Both the position numbers and the translations under genes were made by a program. The notes beneath the pieces are model-generated. The model was not told the DNA's origin. It searched no databases and was given only the letters and a program-made list of their open reading frames with translations. Below, one piece after another: positions 15,802 through 24,216 of a stretch of DNA of 64,000 bases. The DNA is from Variovorax sp. PAMC26660 (GTDB taxonomy: Bacteria > Pseudomonadota > Gammaproteobacteria > Burkholderiales > Burkholderiaceae_C), in assembly GCF_014302995.1 (NCBI RefSeq), contig NZ_CP060295.1:2480001-2544000 (forward strand), given 5' to 3'. How positions within the stretch are numbered: the stretch's first letter is position 1; the number at the start of each line of letters is the position of its first letter.

Positions 15802-17051
15802 CAGGATGCGCGCACGGCGCCGTTGTGAATGAGGGCGTCGATGCGCGCGTCGTCGTAGCCGGCTTCGCGCAGCACTTCACGGCTGTGCTGGCCCACGCGC
15901 GGGGGCGGCGTGGCCTTGCCCGGCGGCGTGCCGGACCATTCGCTCGGCACGGCCATCTGGCGGATGCGGCCGACGTCGGGGTGGTCCATCTCGCTGAAGA
16001 AGCCGATGTCCTGCAGATGGGCATCGTCCAGCAGCGTGTCGAAGGTGTGCATCGGAAAGACGGGAATGTCGGTGCCGCCCAGCAGCGCCTGGCACTCGGC
16101 GGTGGTGCGCGTGGCCAGTGCCTCGCCGACCATCGCGTAGAGCGCGTCGATGTGCCGCGTGCGCATGCGGATGTCCGCAAAGCGCGGGTCGCTGTCGAAC
16201 AGCGCGGGCTGGCCGATGGCCGTGAGGAAGGCGCGCCACTGCAGATCGGTGTAGATCAGGCAGCAGACGTGGCCGTCGAGCGTCTTGTAGGGGCGGCGTT
16301 CGGGCGAGAGCAGGCGCGGGTAGCCGAAGTCACCCTGCGGCGGTACGAAGGTCTGGTTGTAGAGGTGGTCGCCCAGCACCTGCGGCACCATGGTCTCGAA
16401 CATCGGCACGTCGATGCGCTGGCCGCGCCCGGTGCGCTCGCGGCCGTAGAGCGCGGCGCCGATCACGCCGAAGGCATAGAGGCCCACCGAGCGGTCGGCG
16501 ATGGTGATGGGCATGTAGCGCGGCGTGCCGTCGGTGCTGCCCATGGCCATGGCCTGGGGCAGGGCGCAGGCGGCCTGGATGAGGTCATCGAAGGCGGCGC
16601 TGGCGGCGTGGCGCCCGCGCTGTGAGAAGCCGAACATGCCGACGTAGAGCAGGCGCGGGTTGATGGCGGCAAGGGTTTCGTAGCCCAGGCCCAGGCGCTC
16701 CATGGCCTGCGGGCGCACGTTGTAGGTCAGCACGTCGGCGTCGCGCACGAGGTCGATCAGCGCGGCGCGGCCGTCGGGTGACTTCAGGTCCAGCGCGATG
16801 CTGCGCTTGTTGCGGTTCATGCCCAGGAACAGCGGGCCCATCTTCTGGTGGCCCTGTGCGCCGATGCCGCGCACCACGTCGCCCTCGGGCGATTCGACCT
16901 TGATCACGTCGGCGCCGAGGTCGCCGAGCATCTGCGTGGCCGAGGGGCCCATGAAGATGGTCGTGATGTCGATGACCCGCACGCCGGTGAGCGGGCCGCG
17001 TGCGCCGGGTTCGGTGCCGCCGGGGCGCGGGGAGCTGGAAGAAGAAGACAT
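15801..17051 (-). CDS. CaiB/BaiF family CoA-transferase
   Basis: A 416-residue class III CoA-transferase, which moves CoA between carboxylic acids without a covalent phosphate step. Family marks are GVRVIDITTIFMGPSATQML, the nearby DLGADVIKVESPEGD with the catalytic Asp expected after NRNKRSIALDLKSP, and the C-terminal PPPRVGQHSREVLREAGYDD. The ATG at 17051 is preferred over an in-frame TTG at 17060 because a GAGG sequence stands 7 bases before it. It is the first gene of the operon reaching to 11351 and probably activates the substrate as a CoA thioester. A palindrome in the leader (17070-17081) may be an operator. Confidence 0.93.
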   Translation of the reverse strand: MSSSSSSPRPGGTEPGARGPLTGVRVIDITTIFMGPSATQMLGDLGADVIKVESPEGDVVRGIGAQGHQKMGPLFLGMNRNKRSIALDLKSPDGRAALIDLVRDADVLTYNVRPQAMERLGLGYETLAAINPRLLYVGMFGFSQRGRHAASAAFDDLIQAACALPQAMAMGSTDGTPRYMPITIADRSVGLYAFGVIGAALYGRERTGRGQRIDVPMFETMVPQVLGDHLYNQTFVPPQGDFGYPRLLSPERRPYKTLDGHVCCLIYTDLQWRAFLTAIGQPALFDSDPRFADIRMRTRHIDALYAMVGEALATRTTAECQALLGGTDIPVFPMHTFDTLLDDAHLQDIGFFSEMDHPDVGRIRQMAVPSEWSGTPPGKATPPPRVGQHSREVLREAGYDDARIDALIHNGAVRAS

Positions 17052-17069
17052 CGACCTCAACCTCTAAAG

Positions 17070-17081
17070 TTCTATTTATAG
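17070..17081 (-). promoter_or_regulatory. possible operator / -10 region of the CoA-transferase operon
   Basis: TCTATAAATAGA is a perfect palindrome with five-base arms, 20 to 30 bases before the CoA-transferase start, and it also contains a TATAAA -10-like hexamer. It lies between the GST terminator and the first operon gene, where the promoter must be. A link with the GntR-type regulator downstream is plausible but the sequence does not match the usual HutC-type GTnTAGAC-like operator. Confidence 0.35.
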
Positions 17082-17100
17082 AGTTTATGAGGCGAAAGAA

Positions 17101-17119
17101 AAGCCGCGCAAGGCGGCTT
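17101..17119 (-). terminator. rho-independent terminator of the GST gene
   Basis: AAGCCGC and GCGGCTT pair across a five-base loop. Read on the minus strand the stem is followed at once by TTCTTTCG, a short U-rich tail. It sits 47 bases after the GST stop and before the CoA-transferase leader, so it separates the two units. Confidence 0.7.
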
Positions 17120-17130
17120 GTGGCTGAATC

Positions 17131-17152
17131 GATCCGGGTTTTCCCCCGGATC
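17131..17152 (-). terminator. second stem-loop after the GST gene
   Basis: GATCCGGG and CCCGGATC form an eight-base-pair stem around a six-base loop, 14 bases after the GST stop. There is no U-run after it, so it may stabilise the 3' end or pause polymerase before the terminator at 17101-17119. Confidence 0.5.
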
Positions 17153-17165
17153 GGAGCGCTTTGGC

Positions 17166-17774
17166 TTACTTCAGCAGGCCTTCGGCCTTCATTGCCTCTT
17201 GCACCGCCGGGCGGGCGCCGACGCGTGCGTGCCAGGCCAGGAGGTTGGGGTAGCTGGAGATGTCCACGCCGGTGGGCTTGGTCCAGTTGGTCACGGTGAA
17301 CAGGTAGCCGTCGGCCACGCTGAAGTTCTCGCCCATCAGGTACTGCTTGTTGGCCAGTTCGCTGTCGAGCCACTGGAAGCGCGAGGCGAGCTTGTCCTTG
17401 TAGATGGTCTTGGCTTCTTCGGGCATGGCCGGGTTGAACAGCGGGCTGAAGCCCTTGTGCACTTCGGTGCCGATGAAGGTCAGCCATTCCTGCAGGCGGT
17501 AGCGCTGCAGCGTGCCGTTGGCGGGCGCGAGGTTCTTGGTGGGTGCCAGGTCGGCGATGTATTGCAGGATGGCCGGACCTTCGCGCAGGCGCGTGCCGTC
17601 GTCCAGCTCGAGCATGGGCACGTAGCCCAGCGGGTTGATGCCGTAGTAGTCGGTGCCGTCTTGCAGCTTGTGGCTCTTGGTGCTGGCCAGCACCGGCTCG
17701 ACGGCAATGCCTGCTTCATGCAGGGCGATGTGGGGCGAGAGCGAGCAGGCGCCGGGCGAGTAATACAGCTTCAT
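17166..17774 (-). CDS. gstA: glutathione S-transferase (beta/GstA-like)
   Basis: A 202-residue cytosolic glutathione S-transferase. The N-terminal thioredoxin-like half begins MKLYYSPGACSLSPHIALHE, with the Cys-Ser pair (CSLS) of bacterial beta-class enzymes near residue 10, and continues to GYVPMLELDDGTRLREGPAI, the glutathione-binding cis-Pro and acidic-Ser region. The all-helical C-terminal half contains QYLMGENFSVADGYLFTV. The ATG at 17774 starts the fold; an earlier in-frame start at 17846 would add 24 unlike residues. It is divergent from the DUF1328 gene and followed by two stem-loops. It likely detoxifies electrophiles; the natural substrate is unknown. Confidence 0.92.
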   Translation of the reverse strand: MKLYYSPGACSLSPHIALHEAGIAVEPVLASTKSHKLQDGTDYYGINPLGYVPMLELDDGTRLREGPAILQYIADLAPTKNLAPANGTLQRYRLQEWLTFIGTEVHKGFSPLFNPAMPEEAKTIYKDKLASRFQWLDSELANKQYLMGENFSVADGYLFTVTNWTKPTGVDISSYPNLLAWHARVGARPAVQEAMKAEGLLK

Positions 17775-17952
17775 ACGAGAAAACTCCAATGGATGTCGAG
17801 GTTGGATTTTTGGAACCGAAGCGGATGCTATCGGGTTTGGCAGCATCGCGTTTTTGTCCTACGGCTGCTTGCGCAGGGTGACTATCAGCGCCGCAGCGGC
17901 GGCTTTCTAAGCTGCCGGCACGGTGGGCGAGGCCTGCTGAAGGAGTTCTGGA

Positions 17953-18138
17953 ATGTTGAAGTACGCGATCATTTTTGCGGTGATTTCGTTGGTGGCCGGC
18001 CTGCTCGGTTTCGGTGGCGTGGCCGCCGGCGCGGCAGGCATTGCGAAGCTGCTGTTCGGCCTGTTCCTGGTGCTTGCCGTGCTGTTCGTGGTGCTTGCGG
18101 CCCTCGGCGTGGGTGCGGTGAAAAAGGCGCTGGACTGA
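17953..18138 (+). CDS. DUF1328 small membrane protein
   Basis: A 61-residue, almost wholly hydrophobic protein with two membrane helices: [19 protein letters not shown] and [19 protein letters not shown], joined by a glycine/alanine-rich turn. This is the DUF1328 (YtjA) pattern, small inner-membrane proteins found widely in proteobacteria and often induced by envelope or osmotic stress; the function is not established. AAGGAG stands six bases before the ATG. It is divergent from the GST gene and followed 158 nt later by the transglutaminase-like gene. Confidence 0.9.
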   Translation: MLKYAIIFAVISLVAGLLGFGGVAAGAAGIAKLLFGLFLVLAVLFVVLAALGVGAVKKALD

Positions 18139-18296
18139 TGCTGCGCGTGAAACCGAAGTGGCCGCAAGCGCGGTCGCTCGGGCTGCTGCTGCAAAGCCCG
18201 GCGCACCGCGTGCTGCGGGTGCTGCTTGTCACGCAGAACCATTGGCAATTGCCTGCACCCCGCTCCCGTCGACGACGGGCCTGAAAGATCCCTGCC

Positions 18297-19172
18297 ATGC
18301 ACCTGTCCCACATCGACGCGCAGCTCGACTACGAGGTCGTCGCGCCAGCCCACATGCTGCTCAACATCGAGGCCGCACGCTCGGGCGCGCAGGCCGTGGT
18401 CAGCGAGGTGCTGACCATCGAGCCGCCGACCGAGATGCAGGTGTTCTGCGATGAGTCCAGCGGCAACCGCTTCATTCGCTTCGATGCGCAGCCGGGGCCG
18501 CTGAAGATCAGCTACAAGGCCAGCGTGCAGCGCGCGCATGTGGACGTGCCGATCGACCTGCGCGAGGTGCCGGTCAGCGACGTGCCCGACGAGGTGCTGC
18601 ACTACATGATGCCGACGCGCTATTGCGAGTCGGACCTGATGTCGCGCTGCGCGCAGCAGCTCTTCGGCGAACTGCCGCCGGGCATCGGCCGCGTGCAGGC
18701 GATCGTCGACTGGATCCACGAAAGCATTGCCTACGAGCCGGGCAGCAGCGACTCGACCACCACCGCGCGCGAAGTCTTCGTGGAACGCGCGGGCGTGTGC
18801 CGCGACTTCGCGCATCTGGGGATCACCTTCTGCCGCGCGCTCAACATCCCGGCGCGGCTGGTGGTGGGCTATGTGTGGTTCGACGAGCCGCCGCAGGATT
18901 TCCATGCGGTGTTCGAGGCTTGGCTGGGCGGGCAGTGGGTGTTGTTCGATGCGACGCGCATGGCACCCGTCGATCGGCTGGTGCGCGTGGGCACTGGGCG
19001 CGACGCGAAGGACGTGGCCTTCTGCACGATCTTCGGCAACGTGCGCATGACGGACAAGAAGCTGATGGTTCGCGAGCTGCAGGATGAAAGCCTCGTGCCC
19101 TCGAAGGCGCCACCGCCGACGGGCGCGCTGGTGGGCATCGAGAAGCCCGTGCCGGTGGTGCAAGTGGCGTAG
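18297..19172 (+). CDS. transglutaminase-like cysteine protease family protein
   Basis: A 291-residue protein with a transglutaminase-type papain fold. The catalytic Cys is in ERAGVCRDFAHLGITFCR, the His in PQDFHAVFEAWLGG and the Asp in VLFDATRMAPVDR, so the triad is complete. The N-terminal half (DAQLDYEVVAPAHMLLNIEA) is the beta-rich bacterial transglutaminase N-domain. No signal peptide is seen. Such proteins may be amide hydrolases acting on peptides; many sit near alpha-E and circularly permuted ATP-grasp genes, which are not present here. A stem-loop 20 bases after the stop (19193-19217) may end the transcript. Confidence 0.9.
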   Translation: MHLSHIDAQLDYEVVAPAHMLLNIEAARSGAQAVVSEVLTIEPPTEMQVFCDESSGNRFIRFDAQPGPLKISYKASVQRAHVDVPIDLREVPVSDVPDEVLHYMMPTRYCESDLMSRCAQQLFGELPPGIGRVQAIVDWIHESIAYEPGSSDSTTTAREVFVERAGVCRDFAHLGITFCRALNIPARLVVGYVWFDEPPQDFHAVFEAWLGGQWVLFDATRMAPVDRLVRVGTGRDAKDVAFCTIFGNVRMTDKKLMVRELQDESLVPSKAPPPTGALVGIEKPVPVVQVA

Positions 19173-19192
19173 ACGTCGGTCTTATGCGGATT

Positions 19193-19217
19193 GTTTGCTA
19201 TTAAATATATAGCAAAC
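19193..19217. repeat. AT-rich stem-loop GTTTGCTAT...ATAGCAAAC
   Basis: GTTTGCTAT and ATAGCAAAC pair perfectly over nine bases around TAAATAT. It is the most AT-rich patch of the region, between the transglutaminase-like stop and mnmG. No U-run follows on either strand, so it is not a classical terminator. A related GCTAT...TAGCAAA motif of the same 20-base length lies at 23653-23672, which suggests a small dispersed intergenic motif. Confidence 0.55.
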
Positions 19218-19359
19218 TATCTAATGCAGGCGGGCGCTATGCCCCAATTTGGCAAGCCCCTCTAGCTTGTCCACACAAGCGGCGCAAAGCGGCATCGACG
19301 ATTAAAATCGGTGCCCCCTTTTGCGCCGCGCACGCGTCAGTTGTGCGCCCCCATTTCAA

Positions 19360-21318
19360 ATGCTGTACCCCGAAGAATTCGACGTGATCGTCGTCGGCGG
19401 TGGCCATGCCGGCACCGAAGCCGCGCTCGCCGCCGCGCGCATGGGCGCCAAGACGCTGCTGCTCTCCCACAACATCGAGACGCTGGGGCAGATGAGCTGC
19501 AACCCGTCGATCGGCGGTATCGGCAAGGGCCATCTGGTGAAAGAGGTCGATGCGCTCGGCGGCGCGATGGCGATTGCCACCGATGAGGCCGGCATCCAGT
19601 TTCGCATTCTCAATTCGAGCAAAGGCCCGGCCGTGCGCGCAACCCGCGCGCAAGCGGATCGCGTTCTGTACAAGGCGGCGATCCGTCATCGCCTGGAAAA
19701 CCAGCCGAATCTGAGCCTGTTCCAGCAAGCGGTCGATGACTTGATGGTCGAGGGCGACCGCGTGGTCGGCGCCATCACGCAGGTGGGCATTGCCTTTCGC
19801 GCGCGCACGGTCGTGCTGACTGCGGGCACCTTCCTTGATGGCCGCATCCACGTCGGCCTCGACAACTACCAGGCCGGACGCGCGGGCGATCCACCGGCCA
19901 TCAGCCTGTCGGCGCGCCTGAAGGAACTGAAGCTGCCGCAAGGCCGGCTCAAGACCGGTACGCCGCCACGGCTCGATGGCCGCAGCATCGATTTTTCGAA
20001 GTGCGCCGAACAGCCGGGCGATGGCATGCCGGGTGGGGCAGGGCCGATGCCGGTGTTCAGCTTCATGGGCCGGACCGACATGCATCCGCGCCAGATGGCC
20101 TGCTGGATCACCCACACCAACGCGCGCACGCACGACATCATTCGTTCCGGCTTCGACCGGAGCCCGATGTTCACCGGCAAGATCGATGGCGTCGGTCCGC
20201 GCTACTGCCCGAGCGTCGAAGACAAGATCAACCGCTTTGCCGACAAGGAAAGCCACCAGATCTTCCTGGAGCCCGAAGGCCTGACGACCAACGAGTACTA
20301 CCCCAACGGCATCTCGACCAGCCTGCCGTTCGACATCCAGCTCCAATTGGTGCGCTCGATGGCCGGGCTGGAGAACGCGCACATCCTGCGGCCGGGCTAC
20401 GCGATCGAGTACGACTACTTCGATCCGCGCGAACTCAAGAGCAGCTTCGAGACGCGCTCGGTCAAGGGCCTGTTCTTCGCCGGGCAAATCAATGGCACGA
20501 CCGGCTACGAGGAAGCGGCCGCCCAAGGGCTGTTCGCCGGCATCAACGCCGCGCTGCAATGCCGTGGCGAAGATGCCTGGTTGCCGCGCCGCGATGAAGC
20601 CTACCTGGGTGTGCTGGTCGACGACCTCATCACCAAGGGCGTGACCGAGCCGTACCGCATGTTCACCAGCCGCGCCGAGTTCCGGCTGCAACTGCGCGAG
20701 GACAATGCCGACATGCGTTTGACCGAAGCAGGGCGCAAGCTGGGCCTGGTGGACGACGCGCGCTGGGATGCTTTCAGCCGCAAGCGCGATGCTGTTTCAC
20801 GTGAAACACAGCGCCTCCAGTCGATCTGGGTGAACCCCCGCAACCTGCCGGCCGCCGAGTCGGAGCGGGTGCTGGGCAAGGTCATCGAGCACGAATACAA
20901 CCTGGCCGATCTGCTGCGCCGCCCGGACGTGAACTACGAAAAGCTGATGTCCCTGGACGGGGGCAAGTACAGCGCCCACACAGCATTGACCGAAACCGAG
21001 ATCGAGCAGATCGAGATTTCGGCCAAGTACTCCGGCTACATCGAGCGCCAGCACGATGAAGTGGAGCGTGCCGCGCACTTCGAGAACCTGCGCCTGCCGG
21101 ACGACTTCGACTACGGGCAGGTCAAGGCGCTGAGCTTTGAAGTGCGTCAGAAGCTGGACAAGCATCGTCCCGAAACCTTGGGCCTGGCCTCCCGCATCTC
21201 GGGTGTGACCCCTGCCGCCATTTCTCTCTTGATGATCCATCTGCGCAAGGGCGGCCACAAAGCCTTCGCCCGCGACACCGCCACGGAAGCAGCCACCGAG
21301 CCGCAATCTGCCCAATGA
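19360..21318 (+). CDS. mnmG: tRNA uridine-5-carboxymethylaminomethyl(34) synthesis enzyme MnmG
   Basis: A 652-residue FAD protein that, with MnmE, modifies U34 in the wobble position of several tRNAs. The dinucleotide fold opens the protein ([20 protein letters not shown]), followed by the family block [21 protein letters not shown], the [20 protein letters not shown] segment and the long helical C-terminus. The ATG at 19360 is chosen; the in-frame TTG at 19321 lies in the leader. The stop overlaps the rsmG start as ATGA. Codons in the C-terminal region encode a perfect parS site (20793-20808). The neighbourhood mnmG-rsmG-parA-parB is a conserved chromosomal arrangement. Confidence 0.97.
   Translation: MLYPEEFDVIVVGGGHAGTEAALAAARMGAKTLLLSHNIETLGQMSCNPSIGGIGKGHLVKEVDALGGAMAIATDEAGIQFRILNSSKGPAVRATRAQADRVLYKAAIRHRLENQPNLSLFQQAVDDLMVEGDRVVGAITQVGIAFRARTVVLTAGTFLDGRIHVGLDNYQAGRAGDPPAISLSARLKELKLPQGRLKTGTPPRLDGRSIDFSKCAEQPGDGMPGGAGPMPVFSFMGRTDMHPRQMACWITHTNARTHDIIRSGFDRSPMFTGKIDGVGPRYCPSVEDKINRFADKESHQIFLEPEGLTTNEYYPNGISTSLPFDIQLQLVRSMAGLENAHILRPGYAIEYDYFDPRELKSSFETRSVKGLFFAGQINGTTGYEEAAAQGLFAGINAALQCRGEDAWLPRRDEAYLGVLVDDLITKGVTEPYRMFTSRAEFRLQLREDNADMRLTEAGRKLGLVDDARWDAFSRKRDAVSRETQRLQSIWVNPRNLPAAESERVLGKVIEHEYNLADLLRRPDVNYEKLMSLDGGKYSAHTALTETEIEQIEISAKYSGYIERQHDEVERAAHFENLRLPDDFDYGQVKALSFEVRQKLDKHRPETLGLASRISGVTPAAISLLMIHLRKGGHKAFARDTATEAATEPQSAQ
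20793..20808. other. parS: parS centromere site 1, inside mnmG
   Basis: TGTTTCACGTGAAACA, a perfect 16-base palindrome identical to the chromosomal parS consensus, lies in frame within mnmG about 3.4 kb before parB. ParB would nucleate here and spread; in frame it encodes AVSRETQ, a surface-helix segment that tolerates the site. Placement in mnmG close to parAB is a known habit of parS. Confidence 0.93.
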
Positions 21319-21956
21319 CGACGTCTATCGACACGCTGCGCGCAGGCGCAGCCGCCTTGGGCGTGGCCCTGTCCGATCACCAGGGCGAACAGTTGCTGGC
21401 CTACGGCACACTGATGCTCAAGTGGAACAAGGTCTACAACCTCACCGCCGTGCGCGATCCGGCCGGCGTGATGACGCACCATCTGCTCGACAGCCTTGCG
21501 GCTGTGGCGCCTCTGCAGCGCGAGTGGGCGGGGAAGGGGAGGCTGCTCGACGTGGGTTCGGGCGGCGGCCTGCCCGGCGTGGTCATCGCGATCATGCGAC
21601 CCGACATCGAGGTGAGCTGCCTGGACGCCGTGGCCAAGAAGGCCGCCTTCGTCCAACAAGTAGCGGTCGAACTGGAGCTGCCGAATCTTCGAGGCCTGCA
21701 CGCCCGGGTCGAATCTCTGACCGGCAGCTATGAAGTCGTCAGCTCCCGCGCCTTCGCCTCGCTGCCGGATTTCTTCAACGGCTCCGTCCATCTGCTTGCG
21801 CCCGATGGTGTCTGGCTCGCCATGAAGGGCAAGATGCCCAGCGACGAACTCGCCGCCTTGCCCAAGGGCGTGGCTGTGTTTCACGTGGAACAACTGACGG
21901 TTCCGGGCCTGGACGCCGAGCGCTGCATCGTCTGGGCGCGCAAAGAAGCTGCCTGA
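21315..21956 (+). CDS. rsmG: 16S rRNA (guanine(527)-N7)-methyltransferase RsmG
   Basis: A 213-residue S-adenosylmethionine-dependent methyltransferase acting on G527 of 16S rRNA. The nucleotide-binding motif is [21 protein letters not shown] near residue 75, and the family stretches [20 protein letters not shown] and [10 protein letters not shown] precede it; [13 protein letters not shown] is the motif near the active site. It overlaps the mnmG stop by four bases. A second, near-perfect parS site lies in its 3' part. Length and context are normal. Confidence 0.97.
   Translation: MTTSIDTLRAGAAALGVALSDHQGEQLLAYGTLMLKWNKVYNLTAVRDPAGVMTHHLLDSLAAVAPLQREWAGKGRLLDVGSGGGLPGVVIAIMRPDIEVSCLDAVAKKAAFVQQVAVELELPNLRGLHARVESLTGSYEVVSSRAFASLPDFFNGSVHLLAPDGVWLAMKGKMPSDELAALPKGVAVFHVEQLTVPGLDAERCIVWARKEAA
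21877..21892. other. parS: parS-like site 2, inside rsmG
   Basis: TGTTTCACGTGGAACA differs from the perfect parS palindrome by one base (G for A in the right arm). It is 1.08 kb from site 1 and about 0.8 kb before parA. Single-mismatch sites of this form are bound by ParB in several species, so it is likely functional or weakly so. Confidence 0.8.
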
Positions 21957-22070
21957 ACTGCAAATAGAAGGGGCAGCGCCGGCAAAAGCGCGCCCCGGAA
22001 CAGCCCTCGCGGCGTTGGCCTCGCTTAGACTCGACAGCTCCCCCTTGGCTCTCTTTTTCGAGGCAAATCC

Positions 22071-22685
22071 ATGTTCGGCATCGCTGACTACGGCGCTTTC
22101 GTCGCCGCCATCGTCCTGTTCCTCTTGATTCCCGGCCCGGGCAATCTCGCGCTGATCACTTCGACCAGCAAAGGCGGCATTCGAGGCGGACTGGCAGCGA
22201 CGGCAGGCGTAATCGTTGGCGACCAGTGCCTTTTGTGGGCGGCTGTGGCCGGCGTGTCGGCCGTGATGGTCGCGTACCCGGCGGCGTTCAAGGCGGTTCA
22301 GTGGCTGGGCGCGGCCTATCTGGCATGGCTGGGCATCAAGATGCTTCTGGCCAAGCCGGGCGCGGCGCCCATCATCAACATCAAGCCAAGCCACTTCATG
22401 CGCCAGGCCTTCACGATCACCTTGCTGAACCCCAAGGCGATCGTGTTCTACATGGCCTTCTTCCCGCTGTTCGTCGACCCGGTTCATCACCAGGGCCTGA
22501 TCACCTTCGGCGTGATGGCGCTCACGATCGCGACGCTGACCTTCCTGTACGGCCTGACCTCGACGCTGCTCACGTACTTCCTGGCCGAGCGCATCCGCGC
22601 CAATCCCCGCATTTCGACCACGCTCGAAAAGCTGGCCGGCACCTTCCTGATCGCCTTCGGCATCAAGCTCGCGATCACTCGCTGA
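22071..22685 (+). CDS. LysE/RhtB family amino-acid exporter
   Basis: A 204-residue inner-membrane protein with six predicted helices. It opens with YGAFVAAIVLFLLIPGPGNL, the PGP motif of the family, followed by SKGGIRGGLAATAGVIVGDQ and, after a hydrophilic loop, FTITLLNPKAIVFYMAFFPL. These are the hallmarks of LysE/RhtB transporters, which export amino acids or homoserine-like compounds by proton antiport. The substrate is not readable. It is inserted between rsmG and parA, with 114 nt before it and 19 nt after it, so parA may be co-transcribed from its promoter. Confidence 0.93.
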   Translation: MFGIADYGAFVAAIVLFLLIPGPGNLALITSTSKGGIRGGLAATAGVIVGDQCLLWAAVAGVSAVMVAYPAAFKAVQWLGAAYLAWLGIKMLLAKPGAAPIINIKPSHFMRQAFTITLLNPKAIVFYMAFFPLFVDPVHHQGLITFGVMALTIATLTFLYGLTSTLLTYFLAERIRANPRISTTLEKLAGTFLIAFGIKLAITR

Positions 22686-22704
22686 ACCTCTAGAACCCGA
22701 CGAC

Positions 22705-23628
22705 ATGGCCAAGATTTTCTGCATCGCCAACCAAAAAGGCGGCGTCGGCAAGACCACCACCACCGTCAATCTCGCCGCAGGCTTGGCCAAGGTCGGTCAG
22801 CGCGTGCTGATGATCGACCTCGACCCCCAGGGCAATGCGACCATGGGCTCGGGCATCGACAAGCGGCAACTGGAGCTGACGGTGTACGACGTGCTGCTCG
22901 AATCGGCCTCCGTGGCCGAAGCGCGGGTGAAGGCCGACAAGCTGGTGGAGGGCGGTTGCGGCTACGACGTGCTGGGCGCCAACCGCGAACTGGCCGGTGC
23001 CGAGGTTGAAATGGTCGCCATCGACCGCCGCGAAAAGCGTTTGCGCACCGCGCTGGCCGCCGTTGGCGCCGAGTACGACTTCATCCTGATCGACTGCCCG
23101 CCCTCGTTGAGCATGCTTACGCTCAATGGCCTGTGCGCCGCGCATGGCGTGATCGTGCCGATGCAGTGCGAGTACTTCGCGCTCGAAGGGCTGACCGACC
23201 TGGTCAACACCATCAAGCAGGTGCACGCCAACCTCAACAAGAACCTGCAGATCATCGGCCTGCTGCGCGTGATGTTCGATCCGCGCATCACGCTGCAGCA
23301 GCAGGTGAGCGAGCAACTCAAGTCCCACTTCGGCGACAAGGTGTTCGACACCGTGATCCCGCGCAACGTGCGCCTGGCCGAGGCGCCGAGCTATGGCTTG
23401 CCAGGCGTGGTGTTCGATCCGGCGGCCCGCGGCAGCCAGGCATTCATTGCCTTCGCGCAGGAGCTGATCGAGAAGATGCCGCCGGCGAGCGCCTTTGCCT
23501 CTGGTGCGGTGGCGCCGCCGATTGCGCCCGTCGAGCGCCTGGCGCCGGACCTGCCCATTCCCGAAGATGTCATGGCCCCGGCCGTTGCCGCGCCAGCGAC
23601 CGATTCGACCAGCCAAAACAACGCCTGA
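22705..23628 (+). CDS. parA: chromosome-partitioning ATPase ParA (Soj)
   Basis: A 307-residue deviant Walker ATPase that moves ParB-parS complexes. The deviant Walker A is KGGVGKTT at residues 11-18, Walker A' is MIDLDPQGNAT, and Walker B is FILIDCPPSLSMLT. The ordinary Soj fold ends near residue 256; an additional Ala/Pro-rich tail of about 50 residues (SAFASGAVAPPIAPVERLA onward) follows and lacks recognisable domains. No N-terminal DNA-binding domain is present, as expected for the chromosomal type. Between it and parB stands an unrelated hydrolase gene. Confidence 0.96.
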   Translation: MAKIFCIANQKGGVGKTTTTVNLAAGLAKVGQRVLMIDLDPQGNATMGSGIDKRQLELTVYDVLLESASVAEARVKADKLVEGGCGYDVLGANRELAGAEVEMVAIDRREKRLRTALAAVGAEYDFILIDCPPSLSMLTLNGLCAAHGVIVPMQCEYFALEGLTDLVNTIKQVHANLNKNLQIIGLLRVMFDPRITLQQQVSEQLKSHFGDKVFDTVIPRNVRLAEAPSYGLPGVVFDPAARGSQAFIAFAQELIEKMPPASAFASGAVAPPIAPVERLAPDLPIPEDVMAPAVAAPATDSTSQNNA

Positions 23629-23652
23629 CGCTTGCCCCATCTTGGCAAGGCG

Positions 23653-23672
23653 CTATCAAGTTCGTAGCAAAT
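23653..23672. repeat. GCTAT...TAGCAAA motif, second copy
   Basis: GCTATCAAGTTCGTAGCAAA matches the 20-base form of the stem-loop at 19193-19217 at 14 of 20 positions and keeps the GCTA/TAGC arms. It fills the 42-base gap between parA and the hydrolase. The shorter stem makes a terminator unlikely. Confidence 0.4.
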
Positions 23673-24216
23673 GACAGCTTCCCGTATCCTGCTGCTGCCC
23701 GGATGGCAGAACAGCGGCCCCGGCCATTGGCAAACGCTTTGGGAGTCGATCCATGGTGACCACCGCGTCGAGCAGCATGACTGGATGCGTCCGCTGCGCG
23801 GCGACTGGTCCGCACGTCTCGAAGAAGAAGTGCTGGCCGCGCCCGGTCCGGTGACCCTTGCGGCGCACAGCCTCGGCTGCATCCTCGTTGCAGCCTGGAC
23901 TGCGCACTCGCGCAACACGCACAAGGTGCGCGGCGCGCTGCTGGTGGCGCCCGGCGACCTGGAGCGCGACGATCTGCGCCAGATGATCCCCGGCTGGGCA
24001 CCCATCGTGCGCCAGCCGCTGCCGTTTCCGGCCGTGCTGGTCGCCGCCAACGACGACCCCTATTGCGAGGCTTCGCGCTCGCGCCAACTGGCCAGCGACT
24101 GGGGCGCGCGCTTCGTCGACGCCGGCGCGCGCGGCCATCTGAATGCCGAATCCGGCCTGGGCGACTGGCCCGAAGGCCGGCAACTATTGAACGAAATCTC
24201 GAAAGACAAGAACTGA
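23671..24216 (+). CDS. RBBP9/YdeN-type serine hydrolase
   Basis: A 181-residue small alpha/beta hydrolase of the RBBP9/YdeN family. The nucleophile elbow is AAHSLGCIL (Ser67), the acid is offered by ANDDPYC and the histidine by GARGHLNAES, so the triad is complete. The start GWQNSGPGHWQT is the conserved oxyanion segment. It sits between parA and parB; its stop shares one base with the parB start (TGATG), which indicates translational coupling. The family has no settled bacterial function. The tight coupling with parB is notable, but there is no sign that it acts in segregation. Confidence 0.9.
   Translation: MTASRILLLPGWQNSGPGHWQTLWESIHGDHRVEQHDWMRPLRGDWSARLEEEVLAAPGPVTLAAHSLGCILVAAWTAHSRNTHKVRGALLVAPGDLERDDLRQMIPGWAPIVRQPLPFPAVLVAANDDPYCEASRSRQLASDWGARFVDAGARGHLNAESGLGDWPEGRQLLNEISKDKN

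Noticed and set aside
18138..18284. 48-codon frame starting on the DUF1328 stop (TGATG), [10 protein letters not shown]...
   Set aside because: Arg/Leu-rich composition typical of GC-rich non-coding frames and no recognised fold; overlap alone is weak support.
19173..19359. Replication origin next to mnmG
   Set aside because: The gap is AT-richer than its surroundings but shows no cluster of TTATCCACA-type DnaA boxes and no dnaA or dnaN nearby.
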